Shown: piece by piece, positions 8,152 to 16,645 of the stretch
Layout: every line of letters starts with the position of its first letter
Numbering within the stretch: the first letter of the stretch is position 1
IMG/VR virus record: IMGVR_UViG_3300045996_000993
Coordinates: 1-23,644 of that record
Length of the DNA: 23,644 nt
Direction: 5' to 3' (one strand)
From: a virus
The notes under the pieces: model-generated
Database searches by the model: none
What the model was told of the DNA's origin: nothing
The model's input: only the letters and a program-made list of their open reading frames with translations
Position numbers and translations under genes: made by a program

Positions 8152-9646
8152 ATTTCCAGCCGGGGTTACAACCCTCCTGTCGCGCAACGCCAAGATAACC
8201 AATTGGCGTGACAGCAACCTTGTGCGTTGGGACGAAGGAACCACGCTCCGACCGGTTGGTGGATGGGAGAAGCAGGCATATTCCGGGGCGGTATTCGCCT
8301 CTAAGGTGCGCAAGATTCACCGCTGGGTGTCGCTAACCAACATCATCTATACCGCGTTCCTGTGCGAGAGCCATGTTTATATTGACACCGGAGGCAGCCT
8401 ATCTGATATTACGCCAATCGGGGGAATGGCAGCCTTACCTGCCGGAATCCCCGGTTACGGTGAAATGGACTTTGGCGAGCATACTTACGGCACGCCTCGC
8501 CCCGGCACTTCTACCATGGCGAAGTTTTCCCCGGCGTGGTCGCTAGACAATTGGGGTCAAGACCTGTTGGTTATGACCAGCTACGATGGCAGACTTTTAC
8601 GCTGGTCGCCTGCAACGCCAACAACTTTGCTCGTAGCGGTAACTGGCGCTCCGACCAACAATCGCCAGTTCGTAATTACCCCCGAGCGGCATTGTATGCT
8701 GTTCAGCATGGGCGGCAATACTTCCGACTTCGGGTGGTGCAGCCAAGAGGACTTAGAGGACTGGGATTTCGCCAGTACCACCAATACTGCGGGAATGTAT
8801 ACGGTCGACCCTTATTCTCCGATTATCTCGGTGCATCTATCAAGCGCCGGTATTCTTATTTTTACGCCCGCGATGTCCCATTTGGTGGATCACATCGGGC
8901 TTCCTTACGTGTATCGCATTCGTCCAGTTGGCAGGGTGCCAATCCCAATCAGCGCCTCTTCCGTGTCCGCGATCCCGGAGGGGATCGTTTGGGTGTCGGT
9001 GGAAGGTTGCTGGATATTTAACGGCTCGTCGGTCGGCACAGTTCCCTGCCCGATCTGGGACCAAATATCCAAGGATATGGACTTCGACCGAACTGTCCGC
9101 GAATCTCACATCGTGAGCATGACGAACCGTGGCGAGATTTGGTGGTTCTGGGTCGACAAGAATCTGGGACCATTGACCAGTCGTTACCTCGCTTTGGCTT
9201 ACCGCTCCAGGATCTGGATGCCGGGTTATCTTAGCAGAACATGTGGACTTACGTACGGCAATGAGCGTAACCCAATTATGTCGGATGGGTGGACTATCTG
9301 GAAGCACGAATCCGGGGTGGTTTACCCCGATGCGCGTTATATGCCGTATATAGAATCCCAGACGCTCAATATCGCGGGCGGGGAGAATTGGATTACTATC
9401 ACCAAGATACTTCCCGACATCGCGGGGGAACGGACCGCCGTTGCCTTCCGGCTGGCGATGAACACCGATCGGACCAAATACGGCGAAGAAAAGTACTCGC
9501 CGCAACGCGCGGTGAATGGGCACGGCTGGGTGGATATTCGCGAGACGGCGCGCGACGTCCGGTTGCGCATAGACATGGTTAAGAATGTAGATTGGTCTAC
9601 GGTCGGACCGATTATATTCGACGCCAAAGCACGGGGCAAGAAGTGA
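8138..9646 (+). CDS. Predicted tail-nozzle / packaged-DNA stabilisation-type protein
   Basis: A 502-residue protein made of Trp/Gly-rich beta strands with propeller-like repeats (DLLVMTSYDGRLLRW, SAGILIFTPAMSHLV, EGIVWVSVEGCWIFNG, EIWWFWVD). It opens with LAVEFPAGVTTLLSRN and ends with a strand pattern around VDIRETARDVRLRIDM. This layout resembles podoviral stabilisation/nozzle proteins of the P22 gp10 type, which close the portal channel after packaging. The identification rests on layout and position next to the tail and internal-protein genes, not on a single diagnostic motif. The start overlaps the 7738 gene, and its TGA overlaps the GTG of the next gene. Confidence 0.6.
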   Translation: MLAVEFPAGVTTLLSRNAKITNWRDSNLVRWDEGTTLRPVGGWEKQAYSGAVFASKVRKIHRWVSLTNIIYTAFLCESHVYIDTGGSLSDITPIGGMAALPAGIPGYGEMDFGEHTYGTPRPGTSTMAKFSPAWSLDNWGQDLLVMTSYDGRLLRWSPATPTTLLVAVTGAPTNNRQFVITPERHCMLFSMGGNTSDFGWCSQEDLEDWDFASTTNTAGMYTVDPYSPIISVHLSSAGILIFTPAMSHLVDHIGLPYVYRIRPVGRVPIPISASSVSAIPEGIVWVSVEGCWIFNGSSVGTVPCPIWDQISKDMDFDRTVRESHIVSMTNRGEIWWFWVDKNLGPLTSRYLALAYRSRIWMPGYLSRTCGLTYGNERNPIMSDGWTIWKHESGVVYPDARYMPYIESQTLNIAGGENWITITKILPDIAGERTAVAFRLAMNTDRTKYGEEKYSPQRAVNGHGWVDIRETARDVRLRIDMVKNVDWSTVGPIIFDAKARGKK

Positions 9647-9849
9647 AACTACTTGTACCACAGTTTCAAGATAATGCTCTCACCCAATTCCTGGTCAATA
9701 TGGTCCGGGAATTGGACCGAGAGAGGAAGGACGTACTCAGCTCCAACTCGGGCAACCGGTCGGTTCTACTGTACTCCCCGAGCAAGTACGTGTTTGAACT
9801 GACGGTGAGCGACACGGGAGTGTTGTCGATAACGAAGGTGTCGGGATGA
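9643..9849 (+). CDS. 68-residue conserved phage protein, GTG start
   Basis: GTG 9643-9645 overlaps the upstream TGA (GTGA), giving MKLLVPQFQDNALTQFLVN and, further on, SVLLYSPSKYVFELTVSDTG. This compact pattern, including LLYSPSK and VSDTGVL, recurs in many podovirus-like genomes next to nozzle and internal-virion genes, from memory. The longer frame from 9592 was rejected because the added residues overlap the previous gene and have no support. The stop overlaps the next ATG as ATGA. Function is unknown; a small virion or assembly protein is likely. Confidence 0.75.
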   Translation: MKLLVPQFQDNALTQFLVNMVRELDRERKDVLSSNSGNRSVLLYSPSKYVFELTVSDTGVLSITKVSG

Positions 9850-10202
9850 AGATCACCGATCCCGTAATGAAAAGAAAGATGGACAAGGCCCTCAAACTAG
9901 ACGGGGGACTGTTCACTTTGGATGATATCGAAGAGCACCTTCGCAGTGGCAAGATACAAGGTCATGTGGAAGGTGATACCTGGGTCCTTACCCAGATACA
10001 CGATTGGCCACGGCGCAGAGCGGTCAATATAATGTATCTGGCGGGATCGATGGAAAATGTATTGAAGCTGGAACCCAAGCTGGAATGCTGGGCCAAAGCA
10101 AACGGCGCTAATCTTCTCACCGCAATGGGGCGGGAAAGCTGGACCGAATTCAAGACCCCCGGCTGGAAGAAGATCGGCTCTCTGTTCTCGAAGGATATAT
10201 AA
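9846..10202 (+). CDS. Conserved phage protein, possibly acetyltransferase-like
   Basis: A 118-residue protein translated from an ATGA overlap with the previous gene (AAGGTG lies five bases upstream). The sequence LDDIEEHLRSGKIQ, WVLTQIHDWPRRRAVNIMYLAG, then CWAKANGANLLTAMGRESW and TPGWKKIGSLF is reminiscent of GNAT-like small proteins seen in phage internal-virion gene clusters. In those the C-terminal GR-x-W and GW motifs are typical. I do not see a convincing acetyl-CoA binding loop, so activity is doubtful. It probably acts in virion assembly or ejection. Confidence 0.6.
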   Translation: MKITDPVMKRKMDKALKLDGGLFTLDDIEEHLRSGKIQGHVEGDTWVLTQIHDWPRRRAVNIMYLAGSMENVLKLEPKLECWAKANGANLLTAMGRESWTEFKTPGWKKIGSLFSKDI

Positions 10203-10203
10203 G

Positions 10204-11556
10204 ATGCCCCCTTCCAATAACCAGCCGTCCACAACTACCCAGATTAGTAAGGTAGAACTTCCTGAGTGGGTTGAGAAAGGCTCACAGGAGAATTACCAAT
10301 TTGCCAAAGACGTGGCAGGAAGGCCGTTCGAGCAATACCAAGGTCAGCGTGTTGCCGACACTTCTCCATATACCGCCCAAGGCAACCAGCTAATCCAATC
10401 AAATATTGGGGCGGCCAATCCATACATAGACAAGTCGACGGCGGCGTTGGACAGTTCCCAGACTGTCTTTAACAATATGTTGGCCAAGCTGAAGGAGGCC
10501 GACCCCCAATATGCCGCCGCTAATGCGATGCAGGCGAAGGCATCCGGGGTATTGGACCAGACCAATCCGCTCCTTGCTGAATCTGCCGACATGTTCCGAC
10601 AGGGGACCGGCGAACTCGACATCCAGAAGTTCTTGAATCCATACATCAATGAGGTTGAGAGCCGGGCAATTACCAATGCCAACGAGGCGTTGGACAAGCG
10701 ACTGTTGGGTGTAACCGACGCGGCCCAGAAGGCGGGCGCATTCGGTGGATCTCGCTCCGCCATCGAACGCGGCGTTACGGCAGGAGAGGGTGCCGCTGGT
10801 ATCGGGGACTTATCCGCAGCCCTTAGGAAGGCAGGTTTCGATACCGCTACCGCAACGGCATTGGCCGACCGCGACAAGTATTTCAAGGGCGGGCAGGGGC
10901 TATTGGGAACCGTCGGCGGAATGCAAAACACCGCGACCGGCTATGGTAATGTCGGCCAAGGGTATCTCAACACGGCGGCGGGAATCCGAGACAGCGCTTC
11001 CGGGATGGGCGCGGCTGGAACCGGGCTGCAGAATGCCAGCGCGGGGTATCTGAACGCCGCCGGGACCAAGCTGGCGGGGAATGCTCAAGACGTTCAATCC
11101 CTTATGTATGCGGGGCAGCAAGATCAGACGCAAGCCCAACGAGGTCTCGACGCCGAAATGCAAAAGTGGGGCGAGGCACGTAATTATCCGGTGGAGCAGC
11201 TGAACTTGCGGCTGGCGGCATTGGGTATGTCGCCATACGGCAAGACCGAGACGACAACCAAAACCGGCACCAGCGAAGATAAGGGTCCGGACTGGTCCAC
11301 TATTGGACTGGGCGCACTAAAGACACTTCCAGCGCTGCTGGCATTGTCGGATCGAAACACCAAAACCGACATCAAGAAGTTGACGGACGGCGATATCCCG
11401 ATGTATTCGTATCGGTACAAGGGTGACCCCAAGAGCTACCCAAAGATAGTCGGTCCGATGGCCCAAGACATTGAGAAAAAATTCCCGTCTGCCGTCAGCA
11501 AGGTGGGCAAGCACAAGGTCGTCAATTACAGTAATTTGATGGAGGTATTGTCTTGA
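10204..11556 (+). CDS. Internal-virion-type protein with truncated S74 chaperone domain
   Basis: A 450-residue protein. Residues 1-370 are helical and rich in Ala/Gln/Gly, with a Gly/Asn-rich stretch at about 240-290 (TATGYGNVGQGYLNTAAG and similar), typical of phage internal or ejection proteins. Residues 382-450 match the start of the intramolecular chaperone auto-processing domain (peptidase S74). SDRNTKTDI carries the Ser/Lys pair S382 and K387, followed by YSYRYKGDP and GPMAQDIEKKFPSAV. In tail fibres this domain is longer and is cleaved off; here only about 70 residues remain and the gene ends. The start follows GAAGGA, and the stop overlaps the next TTG start. Confidence 0.75.
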   Translation: MPPSNNQPSTTTQISKVELPEWVEKGSQENYQFAKDVAGRPFEQYQGQRVADTSPYTAQGNQLIQSNIGAANPYIDKSTAALDSSQTVFNNMLAKLKEADPQYAAANAMQAKASGVLDQTNPLLAESADMFRQGTGELDIQKFLNPYINEVESRAITNANEALDKRLLGVTDAAQKAGAFGGSRSAIERGVTAGEGAAGIGDLSAALRKAGFDTATATALADRDKYFKGGQGLLGTVGGMQNTATGYGNVGQGYLNTAAGIRDSASGMGAAGTGLQNASAGYLNAAGTKLAGNAQDVQSLMYAGQQDQTQAQRGLDAEMQKWGEARNYPVEQLNLRLAALGMSPYGKTETTTKTGTSEDKGPDWSTIGLGALKTLPALLALSDRNTKTDIKKLTDGDIPMYSYRYKGDPKSYPKIVGPMAQDIEKKFPSAVSKVGKHKVVNYSNLMEVLS

Positions 11557-12434
11557 CCAGCATACCTCAACACATCAAAGCCATCATCGATAAGTACGCG
11601 CCTCCGGGGGATCGAGAATATTACTATAATCTGGCGAGAAAAGAAAGCAGCTTTAACCCCAACCTCACATCTTCGACTGGTGCCGCCGGTCTCTTCCAAT
11701 TCACCAAAGGCACCGGCAGAAAATACGGGCTGCTCGATTACCAAGGCGACAGGCGAGCGAACGTCGATGCGAACGTTGCCGCTGCCGTTCGTCTTACTGA
11801 GGATAATCGCAATGCTCTTCGTCGGACTTTGGGCCGCGAGCCAACTCATGGCGAACTAGCATTGGCACACCAACAGGGAGCCGGAACCGCCGCGTTGATG
11901 CGAACCGGCGCGGGTAACGCTGCCCCCAATAATCTAGTGGTAAATAGGATCGACCCCAATTTGCCCGGCCCCAAGGCGGCGGAAAAGATAATGCAATATT
12001 ATGGGTATGGTCCGAATGGGATGTCGCTGATGTCTAATCAGATGACCGCCGCTCCGGTAGCGACAAGGGACCAACTATTCAACCCGGCGTCGACGACAAC
12101 CACGGCTCCGCCCATGGTCGCGCCAAACCCTAACCCTCCCATTGCGTCGGCGGCTAATACCGGGGTTACTCTCAATACCGCCCCTACTCCGCCTCCGGTG
12201 GACAATTCCCTACTTGGCGCGGATGGAAAGGGCGGGAAGGGCACCCCATTCGCCTCAGGACTGGAAGGATTGGGGGAGATGGCGAAGGGTATAAACCCAG
12301 CCCCTCCAGCCCCAGAACCATTACTTCCCACTGGCGGCGCTACAGTAGATCACCGAATTATGGCGCAGCAACAACTAGCCCAACAGCTTATGTCTCAACT
12401 GCTGTTGGCTAAGCGTCCGCAAAGGCCAATGTAA
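11553..12434 (+). CDS. Virion-associated lytic transglycosylase
   Basis: A 293-residue protein. The start is TTG 11553, chosen because GGAGG lies seven bases upstream and the codon overlaps the previous TGA. Residues 20-130 form an SLT-type domain: the catalytic Glu is E31 in LARKESSFNPN, followed by the GAAGLFQFTKGTGRKYGL motif and GELALAHQQG. Residues about 155-270 are Pro/Ala/Asn-rich and probably disordered. Such enzymes cleave the glycan strand of peptidoglycan and help ejected DNA cross the cell wall. It sits among internal-virion genes, which fits a role carried in the particle rather than in lysis. Confidence 0.85.
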   Translation: MTSIPQHIKAIIDKYAPPGDREYYYNLARKESSFNPNLTSSTGAAGLFQFTKGTGRKYGLLDYQGDRRANVDANVAAAVRLTEDNRNALRRTLGREPTHGELALAHQQGAGTAALMRTGAGNAAPNNLVVNRIDPNLPGPKAAEKIMQYYGYGPNGMSLMSNQMTAAPVATRDQLFNPASTTTTAPPMVAPNPNPPIASAANTGVTLNTAPTPPPVDNSLLGADGKGGKGTPFASGLEGLGEMAKGINPAPPAPEPLLPTGGATVDHRIMAQQQLAQQLMSQLLLAKRPQRPM

Positions 12435-13999
12435 TGGAAATGTATCAGATTCTTGAGGCGATTAAGCGCGGGATGGACCCCAACGCAGCCATACAGACGG
12501 CGTTGGGCGGGAGCGGGGGGCCGGATGGTGCTGCCACCAACCCGGCCAACCCCCAGCCTCAGCCCGATCCCAATACTGCACCGCAGGGGGCCAAGACTCC
12601 CCTTACTAATCCGGCTGATCCAAAGACCACGCCGAAGATGCAGCAGTCGCCTCCCGATCTGGCGAATATGTACATCGAATTGATGAAGAAGAGTCAGAAT
12701 GCGGCGGCATTGGACTCCGGCCTTACCACTATCGCGGCAGGCTTTTCCAAGTATCCGGAGAATCGTGCGGCCCTGCTTAGAACAGCGGGCGCAGGGGGCG
12801 GGTCATTGGGCCTTACCCCCACCGATATCCTTAATTTCGATGCGCGGAGATCCCAGCAGCAAGCTGCACTAGTTCGTCAGCAAGCGCTACCAGCCTTGAT
12901 GAAGCAGTACGGAATGTCTCCGCAGCAAATTCAATACCTGGAGAGCAGCGGCAAGCTGGACGAAGTGATCAAGCATTATTCAACCGAGAATTTGGGTTCA
13001 GCGACCGATCAAGCGACCGGCAAGACTATTCTATACAATCCGCGCACTGGCAAGTCGATCGTAGAATTGGGCGGGGTGAAGCCAGAGGAAGGCGAATTCC
13101 AGGATACTCCGGAAGGAAGGGTACTGGTCAGCAAGCGAACCGGCGATCCAATGGGTGCTCCACTTGGGGCGATCCCTCCCGTTCTTGTTAAGGAATATGA
13201 GGGCATCAACGCGATCAGGGCAAAGCGCGGCGAACCGCCGCTGTCCGTCGAAGAGTACATGAAGCTGAAGCACCCCGGTACGAATGTTACCGCCACAGCT
13301 AATACGGCGGATACCGGGGCTAAGCTGCCTCCTCCGGAGCCGGGGCATGATTATATTCGGCATACAGACGGTCCTAATGCCGGTCAACCCAAGATATTCG
13401 AGGATGGCAAGCCGAAGCAGTATAAGATCGAAGGTTCTAAGGCCGCCGATGTTAAGGCGGCGGCGGATAAGGAGACGGTGGAGAAAGAAAAGGGCGAGCG
13501 CATGAAGAAGGCGAATGCCGCGTTCGCCGCAAGCAACGTGTCGACTGCGGTAGATAAGGCATTTTCGGTGGCTGACAAGTGGGGAGTAACCGGATTTGGA
13601 TCCAATTGGGCCAGGATGATTTCGCCCGGCGGATTGCCCACGGACACATTCGACTCCGCAAGGAACACTATTGAGGCCAACGCAGCGTTCCAACAACTGA
13701 AGCAGATGCGAGCGGAGGCTATGGGTGGGGCATCTGGTCTGGGCCAAGTGACCGAGAAGGAAAACCGAATGCTATCGGCGGTCATTGCTGATCTCCGTCA
13801 TAGTCAGGATCCCGTTGAAGCAAAGAAAGCGTTGGCTCGTGTCAAGGCAGCGATGATTATAATGGCGGCAGAAGACATACCCGAAGAGCAAATGAACAGT
13901 CGCATCAATGCCTATGCCGATCAGATATTGGTGGAGCAGGCCAACAAGGCGAATGCAGCCAAAGGTAGCGGAACTACTATTAGACGGATAAGTCCATGA
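12434..13999 (+). CDS. Large internal virion / ejection-type protein
   Basis: A 521-residue protein that starts inside the upstream stop (TAATG) and ends in an ATGA overlap with the next gene. The N-terminus is a short helix followed by a Pro/Asn/Gln-rich linker (about residues 28-75). The rest is largely helical and highly charged, with a Lys/Glu/Ala-rich stretch at about 335-360 and a helical C-terminal region containing MRAEAMGGASGLGQVTEKE. That Gly-containing pattern is common in phage internal proteins. No enzyme motif was recognised. An ejection-protein role is inferred from size, composition and neighbours. Confidence 0.65.
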   Translation: MEMYQILEAIKRGMDPNAAIQTALGGSGGPDGAATNPANPQPQPDPNTAPQGAKTPLTNPADPKTTPKMQQSPPDLANMYIELMKKSQNAAALDSGLTTIAAGFSKYPENRAALLRTAGAGGGSLGLTPTDILNFDARRSQQQAALVRQQALPALMKQYGMSPQQIQYLESSGKLDEVIKHYSTENLGSATDQATGKTILYNPRTGKSIVELGGVKPEEGEFQDTPEGRVLVSKRTGDPMGAPLGAIPPVLVKEYEGINAIRAKRGEPPLSVEEYMKLKHPGTNVTATANTADTGAKLPPPEPGHDYIRHTDGPNAGQPKIFEDGKPKQYKIEGSKAADVKAAADKETVEKEKGERMKKANAAFAASNVSTAVDKAFSVADKWGVTGFGSNWARMISPGGLPTDTFDSARNTIEANAAFQQLKQMRAEAMGGASGLGQVTEKENRMLSAVIADLRHSQDPVEAKKALARVKAAMIIMAAEDIPEEQMNSRINAYADQILVEQANKANAAKGSGTTIRRISP

Positions 14000-15099
14000 C
14001 CGTATACAAGTTTAATGAAGGCGGCGTAGAGTACGAAGTCGACGCGCCCGACTTCGACACGGCGCAGAAGGACCTAAAACGCTTCCGCCAGGATGAGCAC
14101 ACGGCGGCGAGCCAAAAGCAGTTCCAGGAAGCCCCGATATGGGCCAAGCCATTCTCCGCCATGGGCGATGTTGCGATGCGTGGAATAGACGTTGCATCGG
14201 CGGGCACAGTTCCGGCATTGGTGGATAAGTTAACCGGCACCGATGAAGCGACAATGAACGCCGAGACGGCCAGGCGAAACATGGGGTGGGCCGGAGTCCC
14301 GCTAGACATTGGCATGGCGGCGCGCTATATTCCGAGCGCGATTGGGCGAGTAGCCAGATGGGGTGGAGGCCCCGCTGCCAGAAAGGTGGTTCAGGGAACC
14401 GTGGGCGCGGCAGAAGGTGGACTTTACGGAGGCGTTGACGCCGCAACTCATGGAAAGGATATATCTGAAGGAGGCATGCTTGGCGCGGCTGGCGGAGCTA
14501 TTGGCCAAGCTGCGGGCGATCTGTTCAACAAGGGAGTAAAATGGTATCGAGGCATCGATGATTCGGTACCCAGATCTTCAATTATGAGAGTTCCGGCGGG
14601 GCAAACGCCGACACGGGTGCAACGTGCCGACATAGCGCAGAACCAAGCCTTGAATGCATCTGCCGGTAAAGGAGTGGCAGCAGAGCAAAGAGCATTGCAA
14701 GATGCCTTCCGCGACATAGGGGGCGCTAATATGTCGTCGTTTCAGCCCGGTGCACAACAAGCCGCGCTGAAGAAAATTTACGAAGGGGATCCGGTCACTA
14801 GGTTCACCAGAGGCGCGGCCAATGTGCTGGAGAACCGAATAGTTGGTGCCGGACTTGGCACTACTCTGGGGTTTACTACGGGAAGTCCTGCGGCGATGAT
14901 GGGCGCTTTAGCGGCCACCGAAATTGGCGCTCAGGGGGCGAAAAGATTGTCAGCGGGCGGAACCAAGGAAGCAGTAGAGGATCTCCGTCGCCTGTTGGCT
15001 GGCCGTAGAAAATTCGAAGGTCCGATGACACCAATCGCTAAGAGAAGACTGGGTAAGGGAACAACGCGTGGGTTGTTGGACTACTACAACGAGGAGTAA
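13996..15099 (+). CDS. Gly/Ala-rich internal virion / ejection-type protein
   Basis: The last gene of the + strand block, 367 residues, translated from an ATGA overlap. An N-terminal module (MTVYKFNEGGVEYEVDAPD) looks like the small beta-hairpin found at the N-termini of other phage ejection proteins. It is followed by a charged helix and long Gly/Ala-rich segments (AAEGGLYGGVDAATHG, GGMLGAAGGAIGQAAG, LGTTLGFTTGSPAAMMGALA) that could insert into or cross membranes. The C-terminus is strongly basic. Its last 16 bases overlap the end of the helicase gene on the other strand, with no clear terminator between them. Confidence 0.62.
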   Translation: MTVYKFNEGGVEYEVDAPDFDTAQKDLKRFRQDEHTAASQKQFQEAPIWAKPFSAMGDVAMRGIDVASAGTVPALVDKLTGTDEATMNAETARRNMGWAGVPLDIGMAARYIPSAIGRVARWGGGPAARKVVQGTVGAAEGGLYGGVDAATHGKDISEGGMLGAAGGAIGQAAGDLFNKGVKWYRGIDDSVPRSSIMRVPAGQTPTRVQRADIAQNQALNASAGKGVAAEQRALQDAFRDIGGANMSSFQPGAQQAALKKIYEGDPVTRFTRGAANVLENRIVGAGLGTTLGFTTGSPAAMMGALAATEIGAQGAKRLSAGGTKEAVEDLRRLLAGRRKFEGPMTPIAKRRLGKGTTRGLLDYYNEE

Positions 15100-16481
15100 T
15101 TTTTCCCGAAGTGTTGAAATACTGCTTGCGCTATGCTTTCTTTTGCTTGCAACGCCATCGTTATCTTACGGTCCAATTGGGTACCCCAAAGGTCAATGTA
15201 CAAACAGTGTGAAGCAGTCTGGCCATGGCGATGCATTCGATCTTCTATTTGGCTTCGGTCGTCCAGAGAGTACGAATTCTCAGCGAATAACATTGTACTG
15301 CATCTATCGGTCGGCGAAGCGCCGCCTAACAAGGTATGACCGTACTTTCCCGCTTTGGACTGCAATAGGATTACCCGGCAGTCACTGTGATTGTTGAATT
15401 TTTCCTTCTCCCACTCGATCTCTTCCGGCCGCATGTTGCCGCGAATGATCGCGGGGTTGGATTCGCTCAGCGTGTCGAGCAGTATGTTCAGCGTATGGCG
15501 GTGAACATATGGGATAATTATCTTGCTGGTGGATTCTTCCACTATCTCCTTGACCAGCTGGAACCTGGGATTTTGGTCGGGCGGAACTAAATCCTCGGTG
15601 GTCCCATCTTCCTTGATGATGAATCCGGATTGGATCTGCGCCAATTTGATGTACTTCGTGATGAAGGCGTCGACCGACACGTTCTCTATCTCATTGAGCC
15701 AGATTACGAAGTCGTCCTCCATACTCTGATACATTGACCGCAGCTTGGGCGTCAGTTCGTATTGCCGCGAAGTGTACATTTTGGGCGGGAGGTCGGTCCA
15801 CTCCGCCTTGGAGGCCCGGAATACGTACTTATCTATCTTGGCGGCGAGCAATTCTTCATTCTGGGTGCCCACCACCTTCTTAGCTTTGAACCCGCCCATC
15901 TTACAGAACGTGGTCTTGAAGGGAAAGTATTTGTCGGTGATCGCCCCGATGAATTTCATCTGTGCCCAAAGATCATGAGGTCCTTGGGTGACGGGCTTGC
16001 CCGACAGGATGCGCCGAATCTTGAACAGCGGCGCTAGGGTAAGCGCGGCCTTGGTCTGCTGGCTGTTATAAGTCTTGATTTGGATTGACTCGTCGAGGAC
16101 GATCATTGCGCCGCGCCCTTGAACGAATTTGGTGATGTAATTTCGCGTCTCTTCCTTGCGGATCGCCTCGTAGTTGACTATGAGAACCGGTGGGCGCTCG
16201 AATTTTCTCTTCAGGAAATTGTCGTTATTCCAAGCGCTCCCCGATATGAAGATATAGGGGTCCACGTCGATGTTATGCTTGTTGATCTCTTCAACCCACC
16301 CCGCTTTGAAGGAGTTGGGGCAGATCACCACTAAGCGAGTAACTCGCCCATCGTCCACCGCTCGCACGAATTCAGCCAATGCCGTAAGGGTCTTGCCTAA
16401 CCCCATTTCCATGAAGTAAGCAAACCCCGGTATCCCATTGGCTTCCTTCAGCGCTTTGCGCTGGACGGTCAAGAGGTCCAC
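15084..16481 (-). CDS. SNF2-like DEAD/DEAH superfamily 2 helicase
   Basis: A 465-residue protein from GTG 16481. Motif I is EMGLGKT (K30), motif II is LDES (D130-E131) followed by IQIKT, motif III is SGKP (S160-P163), and motif VI is QIEDRMHRHGQ (residues 411-421). The order and spacing are those of short phage SNF2-type ATPases that translocate on duplex DNA. GTG was chosen because GAGGG lies five bases upstream and a Q-motif-like DLLTVQRKAL follows at once. The longer frame (ATG 16568) adds low-complexity residues and overlaps a better ORF. Motif III has Lys where SNF2 proteins usually have Thr (SGTP). It is probably involved in replication or recombination. Confidence 0.85.
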   Translation of the reverse strand: MDLLTVQRKALKEANGIPGFAYFMEMGLGKTLTALAEFVRAVDDGRVTRLVVICPNSFKAGWVEEINKHNIDVDPYIFISGSAWNNDNFLKRKFERPPVLIVNYEAIRKEETRNYITKFVQGRGAMIVLDESIQIKTYNSQQTKAALTLAPLFKIRRILSGKPVTQGPHDLWAQMKFIGAITDKYFPFKTTFCKMGGFKAKKVVGTQNEELLAAKIDKYVFRASKAEWTDLPPKMYTSRQYELTPKLRSMYQSMEDDFVIWLNEIENVSVDAFITKYIKLAQIQSGFIIKEDGTTEDLVPPDQNPRFQLVKEIVEESTSKIIIPYVHRHTLNILLDTLSESNPAIIRGNMRPEEIEWEKEKFNNHSDCRVILLQSKAGKYGHTLLGGASPTDRCSTMLFAENSYSLDDRSQIEDRMHRHGQTASHCLYIDLWGTQLDRKITMALQAKESIAQAVFQHFGKNYSSL

Positions 16482-16645
16482 GGATCCCTCATCTTCAGGG
16501 GTTGCGCACCGTCCTGACGGCGTATCTCCACTTCGTTCCGAATGTGCTGTTGAATTCGTTTGATCCATGATGTGTTGTACACCTTCTCCAACCATAGGCA
16601 ATCATCCTCATTTAGCAGCAGAGTAACTTTCCTTGTCTTGCTCAT
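16469..16645 (-). CDS. Hidden 58-residue ORF between the MazG-like gene and the helicase
   Basis: ATG 16645 to TGA 16469. The product begins MSKTRKVTLLLNEDDCLWLE and continues with YNTSWIKRIQQHIRNEVEIR and KMRDPWTS. Its composition is that of a real soluble helical protein, while the helicase frame in the same place is low complexity. It overlaps the end of the MazG-like gene by 38 bases and the helicase GTG by 13 bases, similar to other overlaps on this strand. AAGG is present upstream of the ATG. No family recognised. It may be a small regulator or a partner of either neighbour. Confidence 0.6.
   Translation of the reverse strand: MSKTRKVTLLLNEDDCLWLEKVYNTSWIKRIQQHIRNEVEIRRQDGAQPLKMRDPWTS

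Noticed and set aside
8840-9661. A 273-residue open frame on the - strand inside the nozzle-type gene
   Set aside because: Composition (His, Arg, Pro) is that of a reverse-complement shadow, and it crosses the boundary between two real + strand genes.
13031-13747. A 238-residue open frame on the - strand inside the internal-virion gene
   Set aside because: Shadow of a strongly biased coding frame, no start signal, and no domain.
15066-15110. Possible terminator at the end of the + strand block
   Set aside because: The stem GTTGT/ACAAC is only 5 bp, AT-rich, and the T run is several bases away, so it is too weak to call.
16482-16601. Upstream extension of the helicase to 16568 or 16601
   Set aside because: The added residues (Thr/Ser/Gly-rich) show no domain, and the same bases encode a better small protein in another frame. 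GTG 16481 has a ribosome binding site and is followed at once by the helicase Q-motif region.
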